Shown one piece after another: positions 44,770 to 54,059 of a stretch of 64,000 nucleotides of DNA. This DNA is from Fulvivirga ligni (lineage in GTDB: Bacteria; Bacteroidota; Bacteroidia; Cytophagales; Cyclobacteriaceae): the NCBI RefSeq assembly GCF_021389935.1, contig NZ_CP089979.1, forward strand, positions 415,001 through 479,000. Reading direction: 5' to 3'. Each line of letters begins with the position of its first letter. Within the stretch, counting starts at the first letter, position 1. Position numbers and translations under genes: made by a program. The notes beneath the pieces are model-generated. The model saw only the letters and a list, made by a program, of their open reading frames with translations, had not been told where the DNA came from and ran no database searches.

Positions 44770-47196
44770 TTATGAGTTTATTTCTTTTGATGTATCTTCT
44801 TTATCCACTCTGATCAGGTCCAGATCAATCTCCTCGTCCTCATCTTCCTGATAGAATCCATCATCATATTGTTCTATTAATGGGTGTGCATCCTTTCTAC
44901 GCTTACCATCATCGAAGGTAAGTAGTAGTGATGGAAGCAAGATTAGATTAGTAAACATAGCGATAAGCAATGTTACCGATGTTAGTATTCCTAATGCTAC
45001 TGTTCCTCCAAATTCTGAGCCTGCAAAAATTACAAAACCAAAGAACAGGATTATTGAAGTATACATCATACTTGCCCCTGTTTCTCTTAAGCTCTTGCTA
45101 ACTGCCAATGGTACAAAGAATTTATTACCAAAAAGCTCTTGCCTATACTTGGCCAAAAAGTGAATGGAATCATCTACAGAGATACCAAACACAATACTGA
45201 AAATAAGTGCCGTACTTGGCTTCAGAGGAATACCTGCAAAGCCCATAATACCGGCGGTAATCACCAGCGGAATTATATTAGGCACCAGAGAAATAACTAT
45301 CATCCTGAAGTTAGCGAACAGAATAGCCATGATCACGGCGATAATGATAAATGCCAGTATCAAGCTCATTCTCAGGTTCTTAATTAGGAAGTTATTTCCT
45401 TTAATGAACAAAGGAGTAGTACCTGTAATGTCCATTGTAATATCAGAATCAGCAAAAACAGAATCAATCTCTGGTTGAATTACCTGAGTTATTAATGAGT
45501 CCATTTTATGCGAACCAATATCAGCTACCTGCATGGAGATCCTCATTTTTTGAAGTGTAGAATCTACAAATGAACTAAAAAGGCCACTGTTATCGCTTTG
45601 TCCTTTCATGTAAGGGAGAATAAAGTTTCTTTCTCTCCTATCTGGCAGGCTGTATCTATCAGGGTTGTTATTATAAAAAGCTTGCTTAGATGCCTTTACA
45701 AAACTCACCAATGACACAGGCTCTGAAATATCTCTGTTAGAGGCTAGGAATTTCTCAAACCTTTCAATTTTTCTTAAATTCTTAAGATCAATAACCCCTC
45801 TTTTTTCCTTGGTATCCACCACTATTTCTAATGGCATAACGCCGCTGAAGTTTTCTTCAAAAAAGGCCAAATCCTTTATTACCTGGCTATCTTCAGGAAG
45901 GTCATCTACCATATAAGAAACCGCTCTGATCTTTAGGGTTCCATATACGGAAATAATTACGATCACCGTAGTAGCAATGTAAATGAACATTCTGTGCCTA
46001 TGGATAAGCAAATCCATCTGCGTAAGAATGAAATCCATCCCTTTGAACCTCAAATGCTTTAGTTGCTTATTTTTTGGAGGCGGCAACCAGCTAAATACAG
46101 CAGGTATAAGAATGATACTTACCAAGAAAGTAGCCATGATGTTTATACCAGCTACAATTCCAAATTCTTTAAGGATTACAATATCAGTAGAGGCGAGCAC
46201 CAAAAAGCCTATTGCTGTAGTGAAATTGGTAATTAGCGTAACTAAACCAATCTTTCTAACAACAGTGCTAACGGCTTTAAACTTGTTACCGTGCTTTTCA
46301 AACTCCTGATGATATTTATTGATCAGGTATACACAGTTAGGAATACCTATGACGACTATTACAGGCGGTATAAGCCCGGTAAGTAAAGTGATTTTATATC
46401 CAAACAGTGCTAAAGATCCCATTACCCACACCACGATAACAGCGATAATGGTCATTGGAAAAACCACGGCATCCCACGTTCTGAAGAACAGGAATAATAT
46501 TAAAGCCGTAACACCAATAGAAAGGTATAAAAAGAACTGCATCTCTTTGCTCACCTTTCCAGCTACTACCGAGCGTACGAAAGGTAAACCTGCATAGTGC
46601 AGTTGTATACCAGTATCTTCTTGAAATTTAGTACCAGCTTCTACAAGGTTATTGGTAAGATCCATCCTTTTGGACGAATTGTTCACCTCCTTATTGATAG
46701 AAACCAACATAAGTGTGGCTCCATTGGTATGATTCACCAGACGGCCACTATAAAATTTTTGATCTAATGCTAATTGGAAAAGGCTATCAAACTCGGCTTT
46801 AGATTTGGGTGCTCCCTGAAATATATATTCCAGTTCAAACTTCTTTTCTTTAGCGTTTTTCTTCAACCTCTGTATTTGAGGCAGAGAGATAACATTATTA
46901 ACACCTTCAAATTTTGAGATCTGCTGCCCTAGTTCTCTGAATCTTTCGAAGTTTTCAGCGCTATAAACAGCACTGTCTTTCAGCCCTATAGCTACCAGGT
47001 TTCCATCTTCACCGAACTCTTGCTTAAAGTTCTGAAAGATAACCATATCCGGATCGTCGGAAGGTACAGTTTTAGCGAAATCATAGCTCATTTCCACATC
47101 ACGAGCATGATAGCCCATGAATGCTGTTATAGCTACTAAAACTAATACCAGCCATAGCCGGTATTTTATTATTATATGCGCGAGTTTAGTCCACAT
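44770..47196 (-). CDS. RND superfamily exporter (MMPL type)
   Basis: An 808-residue inner-membrane protein with two repeats of one helix, a periplasmic loop and a five-helix bundle. Motifs include VIVVIGIPNCVYLINKYHQE and FSIVFGISVDDSIHFLAKYRQEL, where the charged residues in the fourth helix of each bundle serve proton relay. The C-terminal tail is acidic. MMPL/HAE3-type members move lipids, hopanoids or hydrophobic molecules. It is first in an operon with ileS and lspA. The substrate is unknown. Confidence 0.9.
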   Translation of the reverse strand: MWTKLAHIIIKYRLWLVLVLVAITAFMGYHARDVEMSYDFAKTVPSDDPDMVIFQNFKQEFGEDGNLVAIGLKDSAVYSAENFERFRELGQQISKFEGVNNVISLPQIQRLKKNAKEKKFELEYIFQGAPKSKAEFDSLFQLALDQKFYSGRLVNHTNGATLMLVSINKEVNNSSKRMDLTNNLVEAGTKFQEDTGIQLHYAGLPFVRSVVAGKVSKEMQFFLYLSIGVTALILFLFFRTWDAVVFPMTIIAVIVVWVMGSLALFGYKITLLTGLIPPVIVVIGIPNCVYLINKYHQEFEKHGNKFKAVSTVVRKIGLVTLITNFTTAIGFLVLASTDIVILKEFGIVAGINIMATFLVSIILIPAVFSWLPPPKNKQLKHLRFKGMDFILTQMDLLIHRHRMFIYIATTVIVIISVYGTLKIRAVSYMVDDLPEDSQVIKDLAFFEENFSGVMPLEIVVDTKEKRGVIDLKNLRKIERFEKFLASNRDISEPVSLVSFVKASKQAFYNNNPDRYSLPDRRERNFILPYMKGQSDNSGLFSSFVDSTLQKMRISMQVADIGSHKMDSLITQVIQPEIDSVFADSDITMDITGTTPLFIKGNNFLIKNLRMSLILAFIIIAVIMAILFANFRMIVISLVPNIIPLVITAGIMGFAGIPLKPSTALIFSIVFGISVDDSIHFLAKYRQELFGNKFFVPLAVSKSLRETGASMMYTSIILFFGFVIFAGSEFGGTVALGILTSVTLLIAMFTNLILLPSLLLTFDDGKRRKDAHPLIEQYDDGFYQEDEDEEIDLDLIRVDKEDTSKEINS

Positions 47197-47212
47197 GCTT
47201 GTAAAAGAGGCA

Positions 47213-47220
47213 CAAAGGTA
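47213..47220 (-). promoter_or_regulatory. Candidate -7 box of the RND-ileS-lspA operon
   Basis: TACCTTTG on the minus strand fits TAnnTTTG and is 16 bases before the ATG. A TTA about 20 bases further upstream may be the -33 element. Confidence 0.45.
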
Positions 47221-47346
47221 ATGATTTTGATTTTAAAGTATAATTTAAATCCATTGATGTTGGAAAATACCAACAGACTTACAATTACACGCTATTAGCA
47301 TAACCGAAATGAAGAGGTCATGTTTCACTATTTTTCATAAAAAAGG

Positions 47347-48669
47347 TTAAGAATTAGGCAAAGAGATACCTTTTAGCTTTCTGTATAAGGAAATGGCATG
47401 AGTATCTGTAAGTCCTGAAATAAAATCTATGCAGGCCATCAGTTTTTCGTATACCGTTTCAGCCCCTTGTACTTCCTCTTTTATCTCCGGCGGCATTAAC
47501 CCTGAAATAGCTTTAGATTTCTTAGAGCCATCATCTCCACACACTGCCTGCGTAAAAGTTTCTAATAACCCTGGCAACACCTCAAAGCCGGCCGTTTCAG
47601 TCTCCATAACTTGCCTGCACCTATATATTTGTTTAATAGAAATATCGGAAATATTATTTAGTACCGGGGTAGAAGGAATGGCATCAGCCAGAGCAACATC
47701 AAATTCTCCACACAAGATGTCTTTCTCATTATCAAGGAATAGATTTACTGCCTGCTCTATCAGAACTCCGATGGCCATGGCCCTTAGCGTACCTATTCTT
47801 TCATCTATGCTGGTAATAGATTCCAGCTTTTCTTTATTGAACCTGTCTTTAAGAATTCCAGCAAAAAGCTCTACCGTATCATCATAGCTTACCAGACCTA
47901 ATCGGCAACCGTCTTCAAGGTCAATCAGCTGGTAACAAATATCATCAGCAGCCTCCACTAAAAATGTAAGTGGATGGCGGCTCCAAACAGCATCGCCCCT
48001 AGAAATAAGGCCTACATTTTCAGCGATAGTTGAGAATACTTCTTTTTCAGATTGAAAAAACCCGTACTTCTTCTGGCTTCGCTTAGACTTATGCGCTTCT
48101 GGAAGCAAAGATTTTCTTGGGTATTTGCTAAATGCCGCCAGAGTGGCAAAGGTCAGCTTTAACCCTTGATATCTGTTTTTATTTAATATTCTGAAGCCTT
48201 GAGCATTACCTTCAAAGTTGGTCAGGTCTTGCCATTCCCAATCAGACACCTGAGTTTGGAAACTCTTACCAAAAGGATGAAACTTAAAAAACTCAGAGAT
48301 GGCATCTTCTCCAGAATGGCCAAAAGGTGGATTGCCTATGTCGTGCGCCAAAGAAGCCGCCGCCACAATGGCCCCGAAATCATGAAAGGAAAATTTATTA
48401 GCCAGCTCGGCATGTCTTTGCAGTATAACTTCACCCACTTTCTTTCCTAAAGAGCGACCTACACTGCTTACTTCTAAACTGTGGGTGAGCCTGTTATGCA
48501 CAAAATCATACTCAGGTAAAGGATGTACCTGTGTTTTGTCCTGTAGCCTTCTAAATGGGTGTGAAAAGATTATCCTATCATAGTCTTGCTCAAAGGCGCT
48601 TCTGCTCAGCTCATGCTCTATTGGTTTTTTACCCAGCCTTTGATTAGACAATAACTGTTCCCAGTTCAT
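47347..48669 (-). CDS. dgt: Deoxyguanosinetriphosphate triphosphohydrolase (dGTPase)
   Basis: A 440-residue HD-domain enzyme that releases triphosphate from dGTP or other dNTPs, tuning nucleotide pools. It opens with RSAFEQDYDRIIFSHPFRRLQDKTQV. NRLTHSLEVSSVGR (H63) and AHDIGNPPFGHSGE (H109, D110) provide the metal site. Length and motifs match the Bacteroidota dGTPase group. Dgt homologues can also act in phage defence by starving dNTPs, but nothing around this gene suggests that here. Confidence 0.94.
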   Translation of the reverse strand: MNWEQLLSNQRLGKKPIEHELSRSAFEQDYDRIIFSHPFRRLQDKTQVHPLPEYDFVHNRLTHSLEVSSVGRSLGKKVGEVILQRHAELANKFSFHDFGAIVAAASLAHDIGNPPFGHSGEDAISEFFKFHPFGKSFQTQVSDWEWQDLTNFEGNAQGFRILNKNRYQGLKLTFATLAAFSKYPRKSLLPEAHKSKRSQKKYGFFQSEKEVFSTIAENVGLISRGDAVWSRHPLTFLVEAADDICYQLIDLEDGCRLGLVSYDDTVELFAGILKDRFNKEKLESITSIDERIGTLRAMAIGVLIEQAVNLFLDNEKDILCGEFDVALADAIPSTPVLNNISDISIKQIYRCRQVMETETAGFEVLPGLLETFTQAVCGDDGSKKSKAISGLMPPEIKEEVQGAETVYEKLMACIDFISGLTDTHAISLYRKLKGISLPNS

Positions 48670-48768
48670 TCTTTTTGCCTTTTAAATAAAAAGCTAAGGT
48701 AAGCCAATTTGGCCAATGGTTAAACTTTAGTGATAGTTTTCCGGTAGGAATGGAAGAATAACAAAAAA

Positions 48769-48803
48769 GAAGCAGCTCATCTAATGATAAAATGAACTGC
48801 TTC
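48769..48803 (-). terminator. Terminator after ferritin-like gene pair
   Basis: A 12-base stem with one mismatch (48769-48780 with 48792-48803), followed on the minus strand by a T-run. It lies 17 bases past the stop of the gene starting at 49644. Confidence 0.8.
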
Positions 48804-48819
48804 AAAGTATTTGTTTTGT

Positions 48820-49644
48820 TTAGCTTACAATAAATAAACTAGCTATATCAGTGGCCTCAGCGCCGGTTAGTGGCTCATCATAAGCCTCAGTACCTGCATC
48901 TCCACCAAAAGCAGAAGCAGTATTAAAACCTGCCTGCATCGTTACATCTTCACCAGCATAAACAGCCGCCGTTGCCTCTGGCATACCGTCTCCCCTTTCA
49001 TCCTGCACTATCCATCCTTTTAGACCTCGTATTCTTCTCACTTCAGAGGCATGCCTAGCCTCTACCGAATGAATTTGCAAAGCCGCCGTTAATAGATCAG
49101 GAGTAGACATTAAGTTTGCCGCCTGTCCTTTATATGCTCTTACACCTGTATCTTCAAAAGCCTGAGCCAATGCAAGAAACTGCGCATACGAAGTAGCTTT
49201 ATCTACCTGACTGTCGTCATTGAATGGATCAAAACTGCCGCCAACTGTGAAATCAAAGGTGGGCTTATCAATGGAATTATCCCCTAAGCCGGCCTTTAAA
49301 AAGTCTACATGAGCAGATTCATGCTTGGATATCTGCATAAAAACTTTCTCCTCTCGCCCACCAGTGGGTATTACACCAGACTGAAGACCAAGCTCATAAA
49401 ATTCTGCCTCTAGATATTCTAGCGTAAGAGCTAGTTGCAATGCCTCGGTGGGTGTCTCCATTGTTTTAGCATAACTCTTCCTGCCTGCTACAGCCACCAG
49501 GCCGAGCGGTGCAGCTGCCAATGCTATATTTTTACCCATTCTAGCAAACTGATTAAAGGCCATCTTACGAGACATAATTCCATTGCCCTTAGAGTCCATC
49601 AGATTATCATTAGTAAACTGATCTAATATTTTAAATATATTCAT
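48820..49644 (-). CDS. Exported ferritin-like (Ferritin_2) domain protein
   Basis: A 274-residue protein. The N-terminus has a basic stretch SRKMAFNQFARMGKN and a hydrophobic run to about residue 55, probably a Tat-type signal although without a strict RR. The four-helix ferritin-like domain (about 65-215) has LTLEYLEAEFYELG, SKHESAHVDFLKAG, LAQAFEDTGVRAYKG and IHSVEARHASEVRR, supplying Glu and His ligands of a di-metal centre. The C-terminal 60 residues are extra. It is 39 bases downstream of a paralogue. The function (metal storage, oxidation or stress) is not known. Confidence 0.82.
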   Translation of the reverse strand: MNIFKILDQFTNDNLMDSKGNGIMSRKMAFNQFARMGKNIALAAAPLGLVAVAGRKSYAKTMETPTEALQLALTLEYLEAEFYELGLQSGVIPTGGREEKVFMQISKHESAHVDFLKAGLGDNSIDKPTFDFTVGGSFDPFNDDSQVDKATSYAQFLALAQAFEDTGVRAYKGQAANLMSTPDLLTAALQIHSVEARHASEVRRIRGLKGWIVQDERGDGMPEATAAVYAGEDVTMQAGFNTASAFGGDAGTEAYDEPLTGAEATDIASLFIVS

Positions 49645-49683
49645 GGTTATCGATTTAATGTGAAAAAATTGTAGAGAGATCCA

Positions 49684-50379
49684 TTAAGGCAAATTATTAG
49701 CCGTAAATTTAGTGGTGATGAACCCTGCTGCTATTGGTAGAATTTCTGAAGGTGCTTTAGAAGTATCTAAACCAGATGCATCTATAATATCGTCTCCAGC
49801 AAAATCTTTAGAGTCAGGATTAATAAGGCTACGTATAGCTGATGCATGCCTTGCCTCCACTGATACAATTTTTCCTGCAATGAGTAAATAATCAGGCGTT
49901 TCTAACAGCTTTCCTGCACCGTTATAAGCGGCAACACCTGTGTCTTCCAGAGCCTTAGCAGTAGCTAATACTGAATCTCTGTCATTAAAATCTAAATCAC
50001 CATAATCAAACTCCAGCGTAGGTAATATCTGACTTTCACTCGCCACACCAGATATGGCAGCTTTAAAGAAGTCTCTATGAATTACCTCATGATAATAAAT
50101 ATCTGTCAGAATAGCCTTCTCCTCAGTAGTAGCTCCAGCGTAAAAAGAGCTGAAAACCTTAGTATAGAAATCAGCCTCCAACTGTTCCAGAGCGTAAGCA
50201 TAGTTTAAAACCGCTAAATCTCCAGAACCCAAGTCAAATACTTCGGGATCTGCGTCTCCACCATCATCATCACCGCACCCTAAAAGCAACAAGCCTGCAG
50301 CAGCCAGGCCTGCGCCTCCTGCCTTTAAAAAGTTTCTTCTATCCTTATTGTACTTAGGATATACATTGATTTTTTCCAT
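49684..50379 (-). CDS. Tat-exported ferritin-like (Ferritin_2) lipoprotein
   Basis: A 231-residue protein. KDRRNFLKAGGAGLAAAGLLLLGC is a clear Tat signal (RRNFLK) ending in a lipobox Cys. The ferritin-like domain (about 50-200) has YALEQLEADFYTK, YYHEVIHRDFFKAA, ATAKALEDTGVAAYNG and VSVEARHASAIRS. It is paralogous to the following gene, and the two may form a heteromer. Tat export implies folding, possibly with metals loaded, in the cytoplasm before transport. Confidence 0.86.
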   Translation of the reverse strand: MEKINVYPKYNKDRRNFLKAGGAGLAAAGLLLLGCGDDDGGDADPEVFDLGSGDLAVLNYAYALEQLEADFYTKVFSSFYAGATTEEKAILTDIYYHEVIHRDFFKAAISGVASESQILPTLEFDYGDLDFNDRDSVLATAKALEDTGVAAYNGAGKLLETPDYLLIAGKIVSVEARHASAIRSLINPDSKDFAGDDIIDASGLDTSKAPSEILPIAAGFITTKFTANNLP

Positions 50380-50657
50380 AACACGTTGGTTTAAAATTTA
50401 ACTATTTACGTACTGGAATGCCCATTAAGATTTGGACATAGCAGATAAATTCAAAATAAATTTTTGCCGCTGAAATAAAGGACAGAAAATTTCTCTACTG
50501 CATCATAGAGTGACGACTCTCTATGAATTATTTAAAGGAAGATTAGCGGAGTGTAAAAGAAATACTCCGAAAAAGGGTTATACTTAAGTTAACCTTAATT
50601 ATTGAATTTAGCACCAAAAAACCCCCTTATCTGAGTATTTAAATCTTATAAAAAGAA
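50380..50657. other. Intergenic stretch upstream of ferritin-like pair
   Basis: The gene-free region between 50379 and 50706 holds the promoter of the ferritin-like pair and, at its right end, the terminator of the DUF3103-type gene. I see no coding frame, RNA gene or good consensus promoter in it. Confidence 0.5.
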
Positions 50658-50686
50658 AAAGGCCTCCTAATTATTAGAAGGCCTTT
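50658..50686 (-). terminator. Terminator after DUF3103-type gene
   Basis: A 13-base stem with one mismatch (50658-50670 with 50674-50686) and 3-base loop, followed on the minus strand by TTTTTCTTTTT. It is 19 bases beyond the stop of the lipoprotein gene. Confidence 0.82.
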
Positions 50687-50705
50687 AAAAAATCTTTGTA
50701 ATGTT

Positions 50706-51842
50706 TTAATTAGCAGGTATAAAATAAGGCCTTAAATTCACCTTAGCATTTCCCCCTGCTCCGTAGTAATTCGTGTAAGTTTTATTTTTCTCAATAGTAT
50801 AAAACGAATCCACATAATCATCATCATTAGTCCAGAAGCTATCTGGTAAAGCTTCTACTATAGCTGAACCAATGGTGCCTACGGCTGTGATCCATGGCTG
50901 GCCACTAATGGTGCCTGCCAGCTTGCTAATCTCAGAAATAAGGATGGACACCAAGTCCTGATAGTTATGATTATCATCTTTTTCGAATAACTGAATATTA
51001 GCCGCCTGATAGGCATAATCATCCCAGAAAAGCATGATTTGGTTAGGGTAATAATCCTTATCCTCTTTATCCAGGTAGTACATAGGAATTACCGCCACTT
51101 CTGCATCTTTATCGGCGTTTCTAATACCTGATGTTACGGCATATATCTCCGCAGCACCACTGATCCACGGCTCCTGATCATCATTAAGACGTATTTTATC
51201 AAGAATGGTAGTTTCGGCACCATTGGCAGCAGTTCTTGCTGATTTATCAATTTGAGGAAGGTTTTCCTGAAGACCTGCCTCCTGCAGTTTCTTATTCATA
51301 AAGCTCACCTCCACTTTGAAAGCTTCAAAACCATGCTTTTCAAGTACAATCACAGGCACATTTGGTTCCTGCTTAGCATCCAGGTAAACCACTTCTCCCT
51401 GTAGGGTGTAAGCTCTTACTTTAGTCCACTCCGCCTCATCTCCAGCTGGAGGATAAGCTACTAATACATTTTCTGCATTCACAGCTACACCATTAGGCTC
51501 ATGTAACCAAAGCTCAGGAATGGCCACCTCCTCAGGAGCCTCACCTTTCAGTTGCTCATCATAGAAGTTAGCTGATTCATTAAGTCTGGCTCCCACTTCA
51601 GAGGATTTAGGAGTCACTTTAGAAATTACCTCACTTAGTTTTACCCCCACAGGCTGAGTTTTGAGCAAGGCTGTAGTCGCCTCCAGATTATTACCTTCTT
51701 TCAGGAAGCTGGTCATATCCAGCGCCATTTGGTCAAGGTCAGAATTATCAGATTTTTCGGAAGGTTTTACCTGGCTATCATTACAGCTAGCCAATAAAAC
51801 AGCGGAGGCCATAGCCATGGCCGCTAGTGTTTTTTTAATCAT
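50706..51842 (-). CDS. DUF3103-like lipoprotein
   Basis: A 378-residue lipoprotein (SAVLLASC, Cys19). The body resembles DUF3103 proteins by the N-terminal helical part (DQMALDMTSFLKEG), the PELWLHEP segment, the VIVLEKHGFEA strand and the ELYAVTSGI-like IYAVTSGIRNADKDAEVAVIPMYYLDKED region. Residues near 220-250 and 265-300 resemble a calcium-binding/C2-like beta sandwich, but that is weak. It has its own terminator and no operon partner. The function is unknown. Confidence 0.7.
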   Translation of the reverse strand: MIKKTLAAMAMASAVLLASCNDSQVKPSEKSDNSDLDQMALDMTSFLKEGNNLEATTALLKTQPVGVKLSEVISKVTPKSSEVGARLNESANFYDEQLKGEAPEEVAIPELWLHEPNGVAVNAENVLVAYPPAGDEAEWTKVRAYTLQGEVVYLDAKQEPNVPVIVLEKHGFEAFKVEVSFMNKKLQEAGLQENLPQIDKSARTAANGAETTILDKIRLNDDQEPWISGAAEIYAVTSGIRNADKDAEVAVIPMYYLDKEDKDYYPNQIMLFWDDYAYQAANIQLFEKDDNHNYQDLVSILISEISKLAGTISGQPWITAVGTIGSAIVEALPDSFWTNDDDYVDSFYTIEKNKTYTNYYGAGGNAKVNLRPYFIPAN

Positions 51843-52098
51843 CGGATTTAGGTTTAAGGTTTAAAATATATCAATTCGAAGAATTAATATTTATCCTATT
51901 AATTTAAGTAGGAATCAGATGAATGAAAAATCTGTATGGTTAATTCTTTGTGAAGAGTGACAAGGTTATGCTCTATCAAATGTATAAGCCAGAAAATGCA
52001 ACTAATTAATACTTGAATTATTCAGCACCATTCTTTGTTTCCACCAAGGTTACTTTTATATAGGCTAGATCATAAAAGTCAATAAACTAGACCCCAAA

Positions 52099-53271
52099 AT
52101 GAAAGCAGGAATTAATATATTCATAAATACAATTCTTATAACCCTATTCATATCATGCTCCGAGGATGATGCCATAAAGTCAAATATTTCATCCGTGGAA
52201 CCTGCATCAGGTGATATAGGGTCAACTATCACTATAAATGGAAGTAATTTCTCTAATGACGGAGGAAGTATAAAGGTGTTCTTCAATGATACAGAGGCCG
52301 AAGTGATTTCCAGCTCTACAGAAGAACTAACTGTTAAAGTCCCATACACTTCTGATAAGCAGGTAACTTTAACAGTTATCAATAACGGGCAATCAACAGA
52401 CTCTCCAAACAAGTTTGTAATCACCTCTGGCACATGGACAAGAATTTCGACTAACAATCCATTGACCATCTCAGGGTCTTCTAGTTTATTTTATAATATA
52501 AACAACAAATTATATCTGCATCATAGTGACGGATGGTTAAATGGTGAACCTTATCCTGCTACATTTCATGAATACAATGTTTCTGCATCTAGCTGGGATG
52601 AGTTAACACCACTGAAAGAAGATTTATCCGTCTCCTCATATGATTTTCAATGGACCATCAGTGGCAAAGGATATTATTACAGTGAATCCGATAAAACTAT
52701 TTCTGTATTTAACTCCCAAACAAAGGATTGGACTACCTTAACAAGCAATCCATATGGCTCTACCATTTACAGAGCCTTTTATATAGCATCAACTAATACC
52801 ACATATTTCATAATTAATAATGGAGATTTCATCAGTTACAATTTTAATACTGATACATGGAAGGAAGAAATATCTAATGGGTTTAATGAGACAATGAACT
52901 ACCTCGGGGGTTATGCTGGATCAGATTCTTTCGGATTTATAGCGACGGAACTAGGAGGTGTTTGGAAATTTGACCCAACAGATAACCAATGGATCAAGTT
53001 GCCATCTTTTACAGGCTTTTATACTGATAATATCAATGGTGGCATCTTTCTAACCGTTAATGATGTACTATATGTTGGATCAAGCATATCCGACGAGAAC
53101 AGCCTATGGTATTTCAACACAAATGATAATGCATGGTATCAAAAACTATCTTTCCCAAGAGAAGGCAAAGAATCACTTTTTATCCCAACAGAAAGTGGCT
53201 TTTATTGGGGATTTGGCATAGGTGAAAATGAATCTTATTCAAAGGACTTGTACCTATTTGAGGAAGATTAA
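52099..53271 (+). CDS. IPT/TIG-domain lipoprotein with kelch-like beta-propeller
   Basis: A 390-residue lipoprotein (ITLFISC, Cys20). One IPT/TIG immunoglobulin-like domain (about 28-108) has SVEPASGDIGSTITINGSNFS. It is followed by about five kelch-like repeats (about 110-385) with FHEYNVSASSWDELTPL, ISVFNSQTKDWTTLTSNPY, FISYNFNTDTWKEEI and VWKFDPTDNQWIKLPSF. Such cell-surface propellers bind proteins or glycans; no ligand can be named. It is monocistronic and ends 27 bases before a hairpin terminator. Confidence 0.82.
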   Translation: MKAGINIFINTILITLFISCSEDDAIKSNISSVEPASGDIGSTITINGSNFSNDGGSIKVFFNDTEAEVISSSTEELTVKVPYTSDKQVTLTVINNGQSTDSPNKFVITSGTWTRISTNNPLTISGSSSLFYNINNKLYLHHSDGWLNGEPYPATFHEYNVSASSWDELTPLKEDLSVSSYDFQWTISGKGYYYSESDKTISVFNSQTKDWTTLTSNPYGSTIYRAFYIASTNTTYFIINNGDFISYNFNTDTWKEEISNGFNETMNYLGGYAGSDSFGFIATELGGVWKFDPTDNQWIKLPSFTGFYTDNINGGIFLTVNDVLYVGSSISDENSLWYFNTNDNAWYQKLSFPREGKESLFIPTESGFYWGFGIGENESYSKDLYLFEED

Positions 53272-53297
53272 ATAGGAATAAGCTGAGTTACATCATC

Positions 53298-53325
53298 AAA
53301 GGGCCGCTTTAACGCGGCCTTTTTT
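53298..53325 (+). terminator. Terminator of the IPT/kelch gene
   Basis: A GC-rich stem GGCCGC/GCGGCC (53302-53307 with 53314-53319), 6-base loop and a run of six T's, with flanking A's extending the pairing. Confidence 0.85.
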
Positions 53326-53540
53326 AATATAATATATCGGCAAATCTCAAGAACTAAGACCACTGGCAACATAACCATTGGAATCACCAATATATACAAC
53401 CCATCATGAGATGAGCTGCCCCAACTAAAAGCATCAAGCAATACGATATTAAATAAGCAGTATAAATAAAAACAGCTGACAAAGCGAGGTATACAAACCT
53501 GGTAAGGAGGGGTTTTGTCATTTGAGATTGTTTTTTAAAA

Positions 53541-53927
53541 TCAATCAGAATCCATTTCATCCAAAAGCTCTTCGGCTAAAACGGCTGATGGCACGCACAT
53601 GGCATCCTGGTCTTTCACAAAAAACACTCCGATTAAGATGTTCTTCTCATCAAAATCGGGAAGGATGTATTCCCACAGCTCGTCCATGTCTACGAAGCCG
53701 TGATAGTATTCATCGCCGGAGAATTGCTCAAATGGGCAGAGTTCCGCTGCTTCTTTGTGAGGCCAAATAGGAAAGACCTCATCCCCATCCGAATCTGTAT
53801 AAGTCGCGATTCCATCATCTTTTTGAATGCACCATAACCCCTCATGTTTAACTATTTCTCTTATAGTATACTCAAACCTATCCTGGATATTGAGCTTGAT
53901 GATATTCTTTATTTTATCTGGATGCAT
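53541..53927 (-). CDS. DUF2750 domain protein
   Basis: A 128-residue acidic cytoplasmic protein. DUF2750 features are RFEYTIREIVKHEGLWCIQ, the FPIWPHKEAAELC segment and DMDELWEYILPDFDEKNILIGVFF, all as in proteins annotated with this domain. The function is unknown; members often sit near immunity-type or SUKH-like genes, but no toxin is seen here. The gene is flanked by short gene-free stretches. Confidence 0.8.
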   Translation of the reverse strand: MHPDKIKNIIKLNIQDRFEYTIREIVKHEGLWCIQKDDGIATYTDSDGDEVFPIWPHKEAAELCPFEQFSGDEYYHGFVDMDELWEYILPDFDEKNILIGVFFVKDQDAMCVPSAVLAEELLDEMDSD

Positions 53928-54059
53928 TTTAATAAATTAATAATTCAGGCTTTTGAATAGATATACTCCCTCTCTCCTATAACGTTAAGTTCAAATTACA
54001 AACTTCAAGTGAATTCCATCCATTTGCCTTCTTATAAACACCTAAATATGTTCGGAATT

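Noticed and set aside
47429-47887. Open frame of 152 codons antisense to dgt
   Set aside because: It is a shadow of the dGTPase gene, without promoter or ribosome-binding features.
47347-48669. dGTPase as part of an anti-phage island
   Set aside because: Neighbours are ordinary housekeeping and envelope genes; no nuclease, reverse transcriptase, retron RNA or mobile element is nearby.
52065-52469. Open frame of 134 codons antisense to the start of the IPT/kelch gene
   Set aside because: The plus-strand protein has a lipoprotein signal and an IPT domain in this part; the antisense product resembles nothing.
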